Below are positions 9,779 to 19,217 of a stretch of DNA of 64,000 bases, one piece after another. How positions within the stretch are numbered: position 1 is the stretch's first letter; every line of letters begins with the position of its first letter. Made by a program: the position numbers and the translations under genes. Below the pieces are notes generated by a model. That model searched no databases, was not told the origin of the DNA, and worked only from the letters and a program-made list of their open reading frames with translations. The DNA is from Ideonella sp. MAG2. GTDB lineage: Bacteria > Pseudomonadota > Gammaproteobacteria > Burkholderiales > Burkholderiaceae_C. The stretch is from contig PTEU01000001.1 in NCBI GenBank assembly GCA_004359425.1, positions 241,030 to 305,029 of the forward strand, written 5' to 3'.

Positions 9779-10624
9779 TCAGCAAGATGCCCCATACCAC
9801 GCCGGGCCGGGTGTGGCCTGGGCCACCACGGCCAAGATGTCTGCATGCACGCTCGGGCTGCCCGCTGCGATATAGCCATGTGGCAAAAAGTCGGGCAGGC
9901 CGTGCAAGTCGCTGACGCGTCCGCCAGCCTCCGTCACCAACAAGGCCCCGGCGGCGATGTCCCAGGGCAGCAGGGCAAACTCGAAAAAGCCATCCAGCCG
10001 CCCTGCGGCCACATAGGCCAGGTCCAAGGCCGCGGCACCTGGCCTGCGCACATTGCGGCAGCCGCGCCAGATGCCGTCCAGAATACGAAAGTATTGGGGG
10101 GCGTCGGTGGCGCTTGGATAGGGCAGGCCCGTGCTCACCAGCGCCTCGGCCAAACCCTGGCGTGAGGCTACTTTCAGAGGTGCGCCGTTGCAAAACGCCC
10201 CCCCGCCTCGCACGGCTTCAAACAGTTCTTGGCGCATGGGGTCCAGCACCACGGCAGCCACCAACTCGCCCCGCTCTTGCACGCCGATGGACACGGCAAA
10301 GTGCTCAAAGCCATGCAAAAAATTGGTCGTGCCATCCAGCGGATCCACGATCCACTGCACCTCAGCTTGGGTAGCGGCAGGGTCGCCCTGGCCCTCTTCG
10401 GCCAAGATGGCGTGCGCAGGAAAGCGCTGGCGGATTTCCTCAATGATGGCGATCTCGGATTGGCGGTCGATCTCGCTGACCAAATCGTTCAGGCGCTTGT
10501 GCTCGATCACCAAATCGGCGCGCCGCCGCGCCCCTTCGCGGATCACCGCGCCGCCCCGCTGGGCGGCAGACGCGGCACAGGCCAGGTATCCACGCCAGCG
10601 GTCGGTCGTTGACTGAGCATTCAT
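9779..10624 (-). CDS. Inositol monophosphatase family protein
   Basis: ILAEEGQG, WIVDPLDGTTNF, GAAALDLAYVAAGRLDGFFE, WDIAAGALLVTEAGG: IMPase motifs. Confidence 0.92.
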   Translation of the reverse strand: MNAQSTTDRWRGYLACAASAAQRGGAVIREGARRRADLVIEHKRLNDLVSEIDRQSEIAIIEEIRQRFPAHAILAEEGQGDPAATQAEVQWIVDPLDGTTNFLHGFEHFAVSIGVQERGELVAAVVLDPMRQELFEAVRGGGAFCNGAPLKVASRQGLAEALVSTGLPYPSATDAPQYFRILDGIWRGCRNVRRPGAAALDLAYVAAGRLDGFFEFALLPWDIAAGALLVTEAGGRVSDLHGLPDFLPHGYIAAGSPSVHADILAVVAQATPGPAWYGASC

Positions 10625-10684
10625 GACTGCATATGATGAAATGTGATTGTTTAACTGTACTCATCAATTCGTCAGAGGGCAAGC

Positions 10685-11587
10685 ATGAACATCGGCTTTA
10701 TCGGCTTAGGGGCCATGGGGGCGGGCATGGCCGCCAACTTGGTGCGGCGGCATCACACCGTGGCGGTGTACGACCGTGCGGATTCGGCCATGCGCGCCTT
10801 TGCCGCCCGGGGCTTGGGCGCGCGCTTGGCCACCTCCCCCGCAGACGCCGCACAGCAGGCCGAGGTGCTGATCTGCATGTTGCCGACCACCGAGAACAGC
10901 CGCGAGGCCTTGTTCGGCCCCGATGGCGCAGCGGCCCATTTGGCCACCGGTTCGGTGGTAATGGACATGGGCACCGGCCACCCTAGCGCCTTGTTGGCCC
11001 TGGGCGAGCAACTGGCGAGCTTGGGCTTGCATTTGGTGGATGCCCCGGTGAACCGAGCCCCACCGGAGGCCGAGGCGGGGACCCTGCTGGCCATGGTGGG
11101 CGGAGAGCCCGCCGTGGTCGACCGGGTGATCCCCTTGCTGGAGTGCCTGTGCGACACCATTCATCGCATGGGCCCCTTGGGCACCGGCATCCGAATGAAG
11201 TTGGCCAACAACTACATGTCCATGATCAATCTGGTGCTCACGGCCGAAGGCCTGTTGCTGGCCGAGCGCGCAGGCATCGACCGCGACCAAGCCGTGTCCA
11301 TCATGAGCGCTCCGGGCAACGGGGCCAGCAACGGCCAATTGCTGGGCATCTACCCCCGCAAGGTGCTGGCAGGGGATTTGACGCCGGACTTTCGCCTGGG
11401 CATGTGCCTGAAGGACATCAGCCTGGCGCTGGACCTGGGGGCCTCGCTGGGCTTATCCCTGACCCTGGGCGCTGCCGCACGCAACCAATTTGCCCTGGCC
11501 GCCTCTTGGGGGCGGGCCGAGCAAGACTGCACCGCCATCTTGCCCTTGCTGCACGAGGTCAACGGCGGCTCACATCACGGCGGGTGA
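10685..11587 (+). CDS. NAD(P)-dependent oxidoreductase, 3-hydroxyisobutyrate dehydrogenase family
   Basis: GFIGLGAMGAGMAANLV Rossmann motif, VDAPVNR, GTGIRMKLANN. Confidence 0.9.
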   Translation: MNIGFIGLGAMGAGMAANLVRRHHTVAVYDRADSAMRAFAARGLGARLATSPADAAQQAEVLICMLPTTENSREALFGPDGAAAHLATGSVVMDMGTGHPSALLALGEQLASLGLHLVDAPVNRAPPEAEAGTLLAMVGGEPAVVDRVIPLLECLCDTIHRMGPLGTGIRMKLANNYMSMINLVLTAEGLLLAERAGIDRDQAVSIMSAPGNGASNGQLLGIYPRKVLAGDLTPDFRLGMCLKDISLALDLGASLGLSLTLGAAARNQFALAASWGRAEQDCTAILPLLHEVNGGSHHGG

Positions 11588-12028
11588 GGCTGCTTGGGTC
11601 TTCAGGGTGCAGCGCTGTGCCACGCATTGGGCACCGGGGTCGGGCAGCATGGCGCAAATCGACATCATCCCAGAGCGCGCCACCTCGTTGCGGCGGGCCT
11701 CAGCATAGGCTTCCACCAAAGGCTTGAGCTTGCTGTCTGAGGTGCTGGCGGTAGACCACGCTAACCAGGCTTCTGGGCCGCCGCAAGCCCGGTGGCCCAC
11801 ACCCACGGTGCGGCACTGGGCATGGCTGCTGCATTCGGCAAGGCCAATCTCATCCCGAACTTGCTGTGCCAGCGCTGCGGAGCCCGCAGGCACGCTGGAG
11901 GTCGCCGCTTGGGCAGGGGCAGCGGGCGCTGCTGCAGGAGGCTTGGGGGCTGCGCAAGCGGTGAGCAACACACTGCACAGCAACAGGCCCGACACGGCCG
12001 GGCGCGCAAGACTGAAGGCGAGAGGCAT
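11570..12028 (-). CDS. Hypothetical lipoprotein
   Basis: Lipobox-like [14 protein letters not shown]; internal start at 12028 gives a 152-aa protein, shorter than the ORF-track model. Confidence 0.65.
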   Translation of the reverse strand: MPLAFSLARPAVSGLLLCSVLLTACAAPKPPAAAPAAPAQAATSSVPAGSAALAQQVRDEIGLAECSSHAQCRTVGVGHRACGGPEAWLAWSTASTSDSKLKPLVEAYAEARRNEVARSGMMSICAMLPDPGAQCVAQRCTLKTQAASPAVM

Positions 12029-12166
12029 CAGATCTCCTTGGGGTCCACAGTGGCGACAGTGTGGCACCAATTTGGGGGGGCGCGGCGGCCCGTCCGAGGG
12101 GGAGCGCCAAGCCGCATGGCATGCGGCACAATTGCCCTTCAATTTTTTGAGTCTCCAGGAGCGCCC

Positions 12167-12667
12167 ATGGCATCCGTCAACAAAGTCATCATCCTCGGCA
12201 ACCTGGGGCGCGACCCCGAAGTGCGCTACACCCCCAACGGCGCAGCCGTGTGCAATCTGCGCATTGCCACCACCCGTAACTGGAAGAGCCGCGACAGCGG
12301 CGAGCGCCAAGAAGAAACCGAATGGCATTCGGTGGTCATGTATGACCGCCAAGCCGAGATCGCAGGCGAATACCTCAAGAAGGGCCGCCCGGTCTATATC
12401 GAGGGCCGCCTGAAGACCCGTAAGTGGCAGGACAAAGACGGCAACGACCGCTACACCACCGAAATCGTTGCCGACTCCATGCAACTCCTGGGTGGCCGCG
12501 ATGGCGGTGGTGGCGGCGGCAGTGGTGGTGGTGACGACGAAGGCTACAGCCGCGAAGCCCCGGCCCCCCGCGCCGCACCAGCACCGCGCCAGCAAGCCGC
12601 AGCCCCACGCCCTGCCCCCAAGTCGTCCACCGGCTTTGACGACATGGACGACGATATTCCGTTCTGA
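12167..12667 (+). CDS. ssb: Single-stranded DNA-binding protein
   Basis: [27 protein letters not shown] fold, Gly-rich linker, acidic C-terminal tip DDDIPF. Confidence 0.97.
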   Translation: MASVNKVIILGNLGRDPEVRYTPNGAAVCNLRIATTRNWKSRDSGERQEETEWHSVVMYDRQAEIAGEYLKKGRPVYIEGRLKTRKWQDKDGNDRYTTEIVADSMQLLGGRDGGGGGGSGGGDDEGYSREAPAPRAAPAPRQQAAAPRPAPKSSTGFDDMDDDIPF

Positions 12668-12696
12668 TCTCCGGCCCCGCCAAAGGTCTCATCTCC

Positions 12697-12729
12697 AAGC
12701 CCCACTGCCTCACCCGCGTGGGGCTTTTT
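12697..12729 (+). terminator. Rho-independent terminator after ssb
   Basis: AAGCCCCAC...GTGGGGCTTTTT hairpin plus T-tract. Confidence 0.8.
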
Positions 12730-12747
12730 GCTCATGAGAGGCTCTCC

Positions 12748-13155
12748 GTGACGCACGGCTATTCCGGCACCCCATTGGCCAAAAAACTGGGGTTCAAAGA
12801 GGGCAGCCAGTGGCTGCTCATCCAGGCACCCGAGGGCCACGTCTCTCGCTTGCAGCCCTTGCCCCAGGCCGTGTCCTTCGCCAGCCAGGCCAGCCCGTCA
12901 ATCGACTTTGTGCATCTCTTCGTCACTCAGAAGGACGAGTTGCAGACTCAGCTTGTGGCACTGCGCCAGAGTTTGAGAAGTGACGCGGGTATCTGGGTGT
13001 CCTGGCCCAAAAAAGCCTCCAAGATGCCGACCGATGTCACCGAAGACACCATCCGGGCGCTTGCGCTTCCCTTGGGTTTTGTAGACATCAAGGTCTGCGC
13101 GGTTGATGAGGTCTGGTCGGGCCTCAAACTTGTGGTTCGCAAAGAGCTGCGGTGA
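12748..13155 (+). CDS. DUF3052-like protein
   Basis: HGYSGTPLAKKLGFKEGSQWLL...IWVSWPKKASK...VCAVDEVWSGLKLVVRK matches DUF3052 pattern; start codon GTG assumed. Confidence 0.75.
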   Translation: MTHGYSGTPLAKKLGFKEGSQWLLIQAPEGHVSRLQPLPQAVSFASQASPSIDFVHLFVTQKDELQTQLVALRQSLRSDAGIWVSWPKKASKMPTDVTEDTIRALALPLGFVDIKVCAVDEVWSGLKLVVRKELR

Positions 13156-13182
13156 GGCCAGGCGTTCGCCGCCTCTGGGTGC

Positions 13183-14085
13183 TCACCTCGCCCGCCACCA
13201 CCCCCCACTCTGGTTGACCACCATGCCCAGCAGCACCGTGGCCGTGCCTGCCCATTGCAGGGGGCTGGGGGTTTCGCCGAGCAGAGTCATGGCCGCCACC
13301 AGGCCGACCACCGGCACCAAGAGCGAGAACGGGGTGACGCGCCCGGCCGGGTGGCGTTGCAGCAGTTGCGTCCACAGGCTGTAGGCCAACAAAGTGGCCA
13401 GCAGGGCGAGGTAAAGAACGGCCAGCAGAGCGCGGCCATCGAAGTGGGCGAGCTGCGTGGCCATGCTGGCCGGGCCGTCTAGCCAGGCCGCGAGGCCTAA
13501 GAAGGGCAGGATGGGCACCAAGCTGCTCCAGACGATAAAGGGAAAGGGCCCGTAGGCACCGGCTTGGGCGGCTTTGCGCGCCACCAGGTTGGAGGTGGCC
13601 CACATGAAAGCCGCGCCCAGGGTGAGCACAAAGCCCGCCAGCGTCATCTGTTGCGCCCCCTCACCATGGGCGCTGGCAATCATCAACAAACCGGCAAAAG
13701 CGATGCACAGACCCAGCCATTGCACCGGGCGGGCGCGTTCGCCCAGCAGGGTGGCGGCCATGATGAGGGTGAAGAAGGCCTGGGTTTGCATGACCACCGA
13801 GGCCATGCCCGCCGTCATGCCCAGGCGCAGGCCCAAAAACAGCAGGCCAAACTGGCCCACCCCTTGAGCCAACCCGTAGGCGGCCACATAGCGCCAGGGC
13901 AGGCTGGGGCGGCCCACAAAGAGCACAAAGGGCAGGGAGGCCACCGCAAAGCGCAGTGCGCCCAACATCATGGGGCTGAGCGATTGCAGGCCGACTTTCA
14001 TCACGACGAAATTCAGCCCCCAGATGACGATGACGGCCAGGGCGCGCAGCAGGTCGCCTCGGCTGAGTGGGGGGGCGGTGTTCAC
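13183..14085 (-). CDS. EamA/DMT family transporter
   Basis: Ten TM segments in two repeats (AVIVIWGLNFVVMKVGL, GFVLTLGAAFMWATSNLVARK); GTG start at 14085. Confidence 0.85.
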   Translation of the reverse strand: MNTAPPLSRGDLLRALAVIVIWGLNFVVMKVGLQSLSPMMLGALRFAVASLPFVLFVGRPSLPWRYVAAYGLAQGVGQFGLLFLGLRLGMTAGMASVVMQTQAFFTLIMAATLLGERARPVQWLGLCIAFAGLLMIASAHGEGAQQMTLAGFVLTLGAAFMWATSNLVARKAAQAGAYGPFPFIVWSSLVPILPFLGLAAWLDGPASMATQLAHFDGRALLAVLYLALLATLLAYSLWTQLLQRHPAGRVTPFSLLVPVVGLVAAMTLLGETPSPLQWAGTATVLLGMVVNQSGGWWRAR

Positions 14086-15110
14086 GGGCGGGCCATGTCT
14101 TGCGGCAGCGAGCCGATGTGTACCGGCCGGCCTTGCTCGGCCCGGGCTTGGATAAAGGCGTCCAAGGCCTGAGCGCTGGTTTTGCGCGGCGTGTAGCCAA
14201 ACACTTCTTTCAGTGCGGTGTTGAGCAAGACCGGGCGGTAACGCAGAAAATCGAGCTGCTCGGGGCCGTAGCGCGTCAGGCCCAATCGGGAGCCCACTGC
14301 CAATGCGGCGGTGAGCAGGCCCGCAGGCAGCTCGCGGGTGCGCTTGCCCAGGCGCTCGGCAATCTGCCGCAGGCCTAAAGCGCCGTCGCCCGCCAGGTTG
14401 TAGCAACTCGGCGGCGCGCCACCCGCCAGCGCGTGCAACACAGCCCCGGCCACGTCCTCGTCCCAGATGAAGACAAAGGGGCTGTCACTGCCGCGCACGG
14501 CCAGCAGGCGAGGCCTTTCAAACAGGGCGGTGATTTGGTTGTCCACCCGCTCGCCCAAGATGGTGCCGATGCGCAGCACCGTTTGCGCCAGTGCCGGGTG
14601 CTCGGTGCGCCACTGGGCCAGCATCTCTTCCACCAAACGCTTGTGGTGGGCATAGGCAAAGCTCTCATTGCCGCGCAGAGGGTGGCTTTCGGTGAGCCAA
14701 GCCGGGTTGTCGGCGTGGTAGCCATAGGCCGCGCCGCTGGACGACACCACCACATGCCGCACGCCTTGGGCCAAACAGGCGGCAAGCACATTGCGGCTGC
14801 CGTTCACGTCCACATCGTATTCAAAGGCGCGGTTCGAGCCCCGCCCCGGGGTGACGATGGAAGCCAGATGCACCACGGTGTCGATGCCGTGCTCGCCCAT
14901 GGTCTGCGCCAACGCAGGGTCCCGCACGTCTTGCACCCGGTAGCTGATGCTGGGCAAGCGCCGCTCAGGCGGCACCTCGCGCACATCCAGCGCCACCACG
15001 GTCTCGGTGTCGGGCCGCTGGGCCAGTGCGGCCAGCAGGCTGCGGCCCAGAAAGCCGTCGCCGCCGGTTACCAAGATGCGGCGGGCGCGGGGCGGGGTCT
15101 CCGCCCTCAC
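14082..15110 (-). CDS. NAD-dependent epimerase/dehydratase family protein
   Basis: RILVTGGDGFLGRSLL, VHLASIVTPG, SSSGAAYGYHADNP (YxxxK region): extended SDR. Confidence 0.88.
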   Translation of the reverse strand: MRAETPPRARRILVTGGDGFLGRSLLAALAQRPDTETVVALDVREVPPERRLPSISYRVQDVRDPALAQTMGEHGIDTVVHLASIVTPGRGSNRAFEYDVDVNGSRNVLAACLAQGVRHVVVSSSGAAYGYHADNPAWLTESHPLRGNESFAYAHHKRLVEEMLAQWRTEHPALAQTVLRIGTILGERVDNQITALFERPRLLAVRGSDSPFVFIWDEDVAGAVLHALAGGAPPSCYNLAGDGALGLRQIAERLGKRTRELPAGLLTAALAVGSRLGLTRYGPEQLDFLRYRPVLLNTALKEVFGYTPRKTSAQALDAFIQARAEQGRPVHIGSLPQDMARP

Positions 15111-16033
15111 GCGGGTACCCCTTCTTCGGGGCTGCCATCGGCCTTACGGCGGCCCCACCAGGTGGCCAAGACCAGGCCCGCGATGATGTCCCAAAAGCCC
15201 CACACACCGGCCACCACGGCCATGCCACCCAGGCCGCCGAAGAAGCTGAAGATCAGCACCAGGCCCAGCCCGGCGTTGCGTATGCCCACCTCGATACTCA
15301 CCGCGCGGCGGTCATAGTCTTGCAGGCCGGTGGCTCGCGCGCAGGCATAGCCGGTGGCAAAGGCCAGTGCGTCGTGCAGCACCACAGCCAGCAACACCAC
15401 ACCCACATAGTCCAAGAAGAAGCGCCAGTTGCCTGCAATGGCCCCCACGATAAAGGCAAGCAGGGCCAACATGCTGACCCGGCCCACGCCGCGCTTGACC
15501 CGCTGGGTGAAGGCCGGAAAGCGGTGCGAGCACCACAGGCCCAGCACAAAGGGCAGGCCGATGATGACGACGATGTGGCCCACCATCTCTACCGGGTCCA
15601 GCGCAATGGTTTTGAGCAGGGCCGAGGCCTCGGGGTGCAGGCCACCCCAAAACGCGAAGTTCAGCGGCATCACCACGATGGCGATGGCGTTGGAAATCGC
15701 CGTCATCGACACCGACAGCGCCACATTGCCTTTGGCCCGATGGGTGAGGATGTTGGAGACATTGCCCGGCGGGCAGCAGGCCACCAAAATCATGCCCAGC
15801 GCGATGCTGGGTCCCACGCCCAGAAGCCGGGTCAGGACATAGGTGACCGCAGGCAGCACGATGAACTGCGCCGCCACCCCCACCGCCACAGGCAGCGGCA
15901 TGCGCAGCACCCGCTTGAAGTCATCGACCTTGGTGTCCAAGGCAATGCCAAACATCAGAAAACCCAGCACCGCGTTGAGCAGCAGCAGCGATGCCGGGTT
16001 GAAGTTGAGACGAATCTCGTCGATGGGCAGCAT
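15107..16033 (-). CDS. Bile acid:sodium symporter family protein
   Basis: ILVACCPPGNVSNILTHRAKGNVALSVSMTAISN, SIEVGIRNAGLGLVL: BASS family motifs. Confidence 0.88.
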   Translation of the reverse strand: MLPIDEIRLNFNPASLLLLNAVLGFLMFGIALDTKVDDFKRVLRMPLPVAVGVAAQFIVLPAVTYVLTRLLGVGPSIALGMILVACCPPGNVSNILTHRAKGNVALSVSMTAISNAIAIVVMPLNFAFWGGLHPEASALLKTIALDPVEMVGHIVVIIGLPFVLGLWCSHRFPAFTQRVKRGVGRVSMLALLAFIVGAIAGNWRFFLDYVGVVLLAVVLHDALAFATGYACARATGLQDYDRRAVSIEVGIRNAGLGLVLIFSFFGGLGGMAVVAGVWGFWDIIAGLVLATWWGRRKADGSPEEGVPA

Positions 16034-16047
16034 GGGGACTTCTCCAG

Positions 16048-17376
16048 TCAGGTCAGCGCGGCGGCGGCTCGGCGCACGGCGTGGCGGTAGGTGTCTTTGT
16101 GGACGTAATACGCCATGCGTTCGAGCTTGAGATAGCTATAGCCGCCACTCAAGTCGGGGGGCGGGCCTTGAATGGCCGCGCCAAAGCGCTGGGCAGCGGG
16201 GCTAGCGGCGTCCAGCCCTTTGAAGTAACGGGCCACCAGCTCGGCCTGCTCGTAGCGGCCCTGCCAGCCGATGCCGCTGGCCTCGATCATGCCCAGCACG
16301 GCCAGGCGCTGGTAGGTGGGCGAGAAGATGTTGAGGTAGAGCTTGGGCGCCATGCCCTGCCAGTTGAGGTGCTGCTGCGCAATAAAGGGGTAGTGCAGCT
16401 TGTAGCCGGTGGCGGCCATGACCATGTCGTAGTCCGCTTGGCTGCCGTCTTTGAAATGCACGGTGTGGCCCTCAAAGCGCGCCACATCGGCCCGCACCTT
16501 CACATCGCCATGGCCCAGGTGGTAGAGGATGAGCGAGTTCACCACCGGGTGCGACTCGTACATCTTGTAGTCCGGCTTGGGGAAGCCCAAACGCACCGGG
16601 TCGCCGGTGAACCATTGCAGCACCAGGCTGTCCACCCGCTGCTTGATCCAGGCGGGCAGTGGCTTCTTGCCGCCCAGGGTGTCGGCAGGTTTGCCGAACA
16701 CGTATTTGGGCACGAAGTAATAGCCCCGGCGCACCGAGATATCGATGCTCTGGGCGTAATGCACCGCGTCTACCGCGATGTCGCAACCCGAGTTGCCCGC
16801 GCCAATGATGAGCACCCGCTTGCCCTTGAACTGATCCGCCTGTTTGTAGGCCGAGGTGTGCAGCAGCTCGCCCTCAAAGCGGCCTTCAAAGCGCGGCATA
16901 TTGGGCTCGGCCAGGGTGCCGTTGGCAATCACCACGCCTTTGTAGACGGCGCTGGTCTCCGTGCCGTCAGCGTTTTGGACCGTGACGCGCCAGGGTGTGC
17001 CTGGGCTGTCGTTCACCGGCTCCACCCGCAGCACCCGGGTGTTGAAGCGGAAGTGGCGGCGCAGGTCGAAGTGGTCGGCAAAGGCGCTGAAATAACGGCA
17101 GAGTTCGCGGTGGCTGGGGTAGTCCGCCGTGCCCTCGGGCATGGGGAACTCGCTGAACTCGGTGGTGCGCTTGCTGGAAATGAGGTGGGCCGACTCGTAA
17201 ACCGTGGAACGCGGGTTGGCGATATTCCACAAGCCGCCCACATCGCTCCAGGCCTCGAAGCCTTGAAAGGGCAGGCCCGCTTTTTGCAGGCAGCGTGCCC
17301 CCGCCAGGCCCGAGGGGCCAGCGCCGATGAGGGCGATCATCTGTTCGGTCGGGACGGGGGCGGCGTGGTCTGGCAT
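16048..17376 (-). CDS. Flavin-containing monooxygenase-like NAD(P)-binding protein
   Basis: LIGAGPSGLAGARCLQKAG, VLIIGAGNSGCDIAVDAVHYAQ, MVMAATGYKLHYPF. Confidence 0.9.
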   Translation of the reverse strand: MPDHAAPVPTEQMIALIGAGPSGLAGARCLQKAGLPFQGFEAWSDVGGLWNIANPRSTVYESAHLISSKRTTEFSEFPMPEGTADYPSHRELCRYFSAFADHFDLRRHFRFNTRVLRVEPVNDSPGTPWRVTVQNADGTETSAVYKGVVIANGTLAEPNMPRFEGRFEGELLHTSAYKQADQFKGKRVLIIGAGNSGCDIAVDAVHYAQSIDISVRRGYYFVPKYVFGKPADTLGGKKPLPAWIKQRVDSLVLQWFTGDPVRLGFPKPDYKMYESHPVVNSLILYHLGHGDVKVRADVARFEGHTVHFKDGSQADYDMVMAATGYKLHYPFIAQQHLNWQGMAPKLYLNIFSPTYQRLAVLGMIEASGIGWQGRYEQAELVARYFKGLDAASPAAQRFGAAIQGPPPDLSGGYSYLKLERMAYYVHKDTYRHAVRRAAAALT

Positions 17377-17428
17377 TTTTTTCTAAAGCGGTGGAAACAG
17401 TGGCGGTGAGGGAGAGGCGATGAGCGCT

Positions 17429-18325
17429 TCAGCGCGCCGAGGGGTCTTGGGGCGCTGGCCGCTGCGCTGCGGCGTCTAAGCCGGGGATGGGGGTGCTGCC
17501 CGCTTCGCCGGGCCGGGGCTTGCGGGGCTGGGCGCGCAGCAAGTGGTCGTGCCAGCGGGCGGGCAGTGCCGCCAGCAGGCGTGAGAGCCAGCCGATGTGA
17601 CGCGGCAGCACGATGTGCTCGCGCCCTCGCACCACACCTTGCAGCAGCTTGCGGGCCGCCACATCGGCGTCCATCAAACCCGGCATGGCAAAGCGGTTGC
17701 CCGCCGTCAGCGGGGTGCGCAAGTAGCCGGGGCTGACGGTGTGCACGCTCAATCCGCTGCCGCGGCATTCGGCCCGCAAGGCCTCCAGGTAACGGATCAG
17801 GCCGCCCTTGCTGGCGCAATAAGCCCCGTTGCCGGGCATGCCGCGCCAACCGGCGATGCTGGCCACGCCCACCAGGGCGCAGCGAGCGCCGGGCTGACTG
17901 CGCAGCGCCTTCACAAAGGGCTGGAAGGTGGTGGCCGGACCCAGCAGATTGATCTCCAACATGCGGCGCATGACACCCAAGTCGCCCGCCTCGGCCGTCT
18001 CAAAACCGCCCGCCACCCCGGCATTGGCCAGCACCAGGTCGGGCAGGCCGCCCACCCGGGCCATCCAGTCGGCGGCCAGGGCCTGCATGGCGGCGCTGTC
18101 GGCCACGTCGGGCGTATAGATGTGGGCACGCTCGGGCGCACGCGCGGCCAGCGCCTCCAGTACGCTGCGGTTCAGGCCCACCAGGGCCACCTGCGCGCCG
18201 CCGTCCAGCAGTGCCTGGGCCAAGGCCTGCCCCAGGCCACCACAGGCTCCGGTGACGACGGCGCGGCGAAACGGCAAGGGGGCGGTGGGCATGGGCGAGG
18301 GGCGTGGAAAAAGCTTGTGTCGCAC
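17429..18325 (-). CDS. Short-chain dehydrogenase/reductase
   Basis: VVTGACGGLGQALAQAL, LVLANAGVAGG, YCASKGGLIRY. Confidence 0.9.
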   Translation of the reverse strand: MRHKLFPRPSPMPTAPLPFRRAVVTGACGGLGQALAQALLDGGAQVALVGLNRSVLEALAARAPERAHIYTPDVADSAAMQALAADWMARVGGLPDLVLANAGVAGGFETAEAGDLGVMRRMLEINLLGPATTFQPFVKALRSQPGARCALVGVASIAGWRGMPGNGAYCASKGGLIRYLEALRAECRGSGLSVHTVSPGYLRTPLTAGNRFAMPGLMDADVAARKLLQGVVRGREHIVLPRHIGWLSRLLAALPARWHDHLLRAQPRKPRPGEAGSTPIPGLDAAAQRPAPQDPSAR

Positions 18326-18386
18326 TGTAGGGCGGCCTCAGAATGTTCCGAAAACAATTGCGAAATCGTCTCGGATTCAGAGATTT

Positions 18387-19208
18387 ATGAGCAAACAACG
18401 CCCCGCAACACCCCCCGAAACCAGGGCTCAGGCCACTGACGCAGCCGTTCCTGCCCTCTCGCCCGGCCTGCGCTTGTTTGAGCTGCTGGAGGTCTTGGTG
18501 GGTGCGGGCCGGGCCTTGACCCTGGCCGAGGCCGTGGCCGCCAGCGGCTGGCCCAAGCCCACGGTACACCGCCTGCTGGCCCAGTTGGAAGCCGGCGAGC
18601 TGCTGGCCCGCGAGCCCGACGGCCGCCGCTACGCCCTGGCCCCGCGCCTGCTGCGTTTATCTGAGGCGGCGCTGGCGGGCAGTACCCAGCAAGGCGTGCG
18701 CCACGCGGTGCTGCGCCAACTGGTGGCTGAGGTGGGTGAGAGCTGCAACCTCACCGCCCTCTCGGGCACCGAGGTGGTCTACCTGGACCGCATCGAGTCG
18801 GCCTTTCCGCTGCAATTCAATCTGAAGCCGGGGACCCGGGTGCCGATTCACTGCTCGGCCAGCGGCAAGCTCTTGCTGGCCTACCTGCCCGCCGCCCAGC
18901 GCCAAGCCCTGCTGGAGGGCCTGCCCCTGGCCCGCCACACCGCCACCACCCTGACCCAGCGCGAAGCCCTGGACGCCGAGTTCCGCCGCATCCGCAAAGA
19001 AGGCTTTTCGGTGGACAACGAAGAGTTTGTTGAAGGCCTGGTCTGCGTGGCCGTGCCCGTGCCCACCCACCCGCCCGGTGGCATTCCGCGCTGCGCGGTG
19101 GCCCTGCAAGCCCCGGTGGCCCGCATGAGCCTGGCCCAGGCCATGGAGCGCCTGCCGCGCTTGCAGGCCGCAGCGTTGGCGCTGGGGCGGAGTTGGAAGG
19201 TCGGCTGA
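18387..19208 (+). CDS. IclR family transcriptional regulator
   Basis: N-term wHTH; C-term SCNLTALSGTEVVYLDRIES, HCSASGKLLLAYL, GFSVDNEEFVEGLVCVAVPV. Confidence 0.93.
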   Translation: MSKQRPATPPETRAQATDAAVPALSPGLRLFELLEVLVGAGRALTLAEAVAASGWPKPTVHRLLAQLEAGELLAREPDGRRYALAPRLLRLSEAALAGSTQQGVRHAVLRQLVAEVGESCNLTALSGTEVVYLDRIESAFPLQFNLKPGTRVPIHCSASGKLLLAYLPAAQRQALLEGLPLARHTATTLTQREALDAEFRRIRKEGFSVDNEEFVEGLVCVAVPVPTHPPGGIPRCAVALQAPVARMSLAQAMERLPRLQAAALALGRSWKVG

Positions 19209-19217
19209 AGACCATGC

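Noticed and set aside
16081-17409. 442-aa plus-strand ORF opposite the FMO gene
   Set aside because: No recognisable motifs; full overlap with a well-supported minus-strand CDS.
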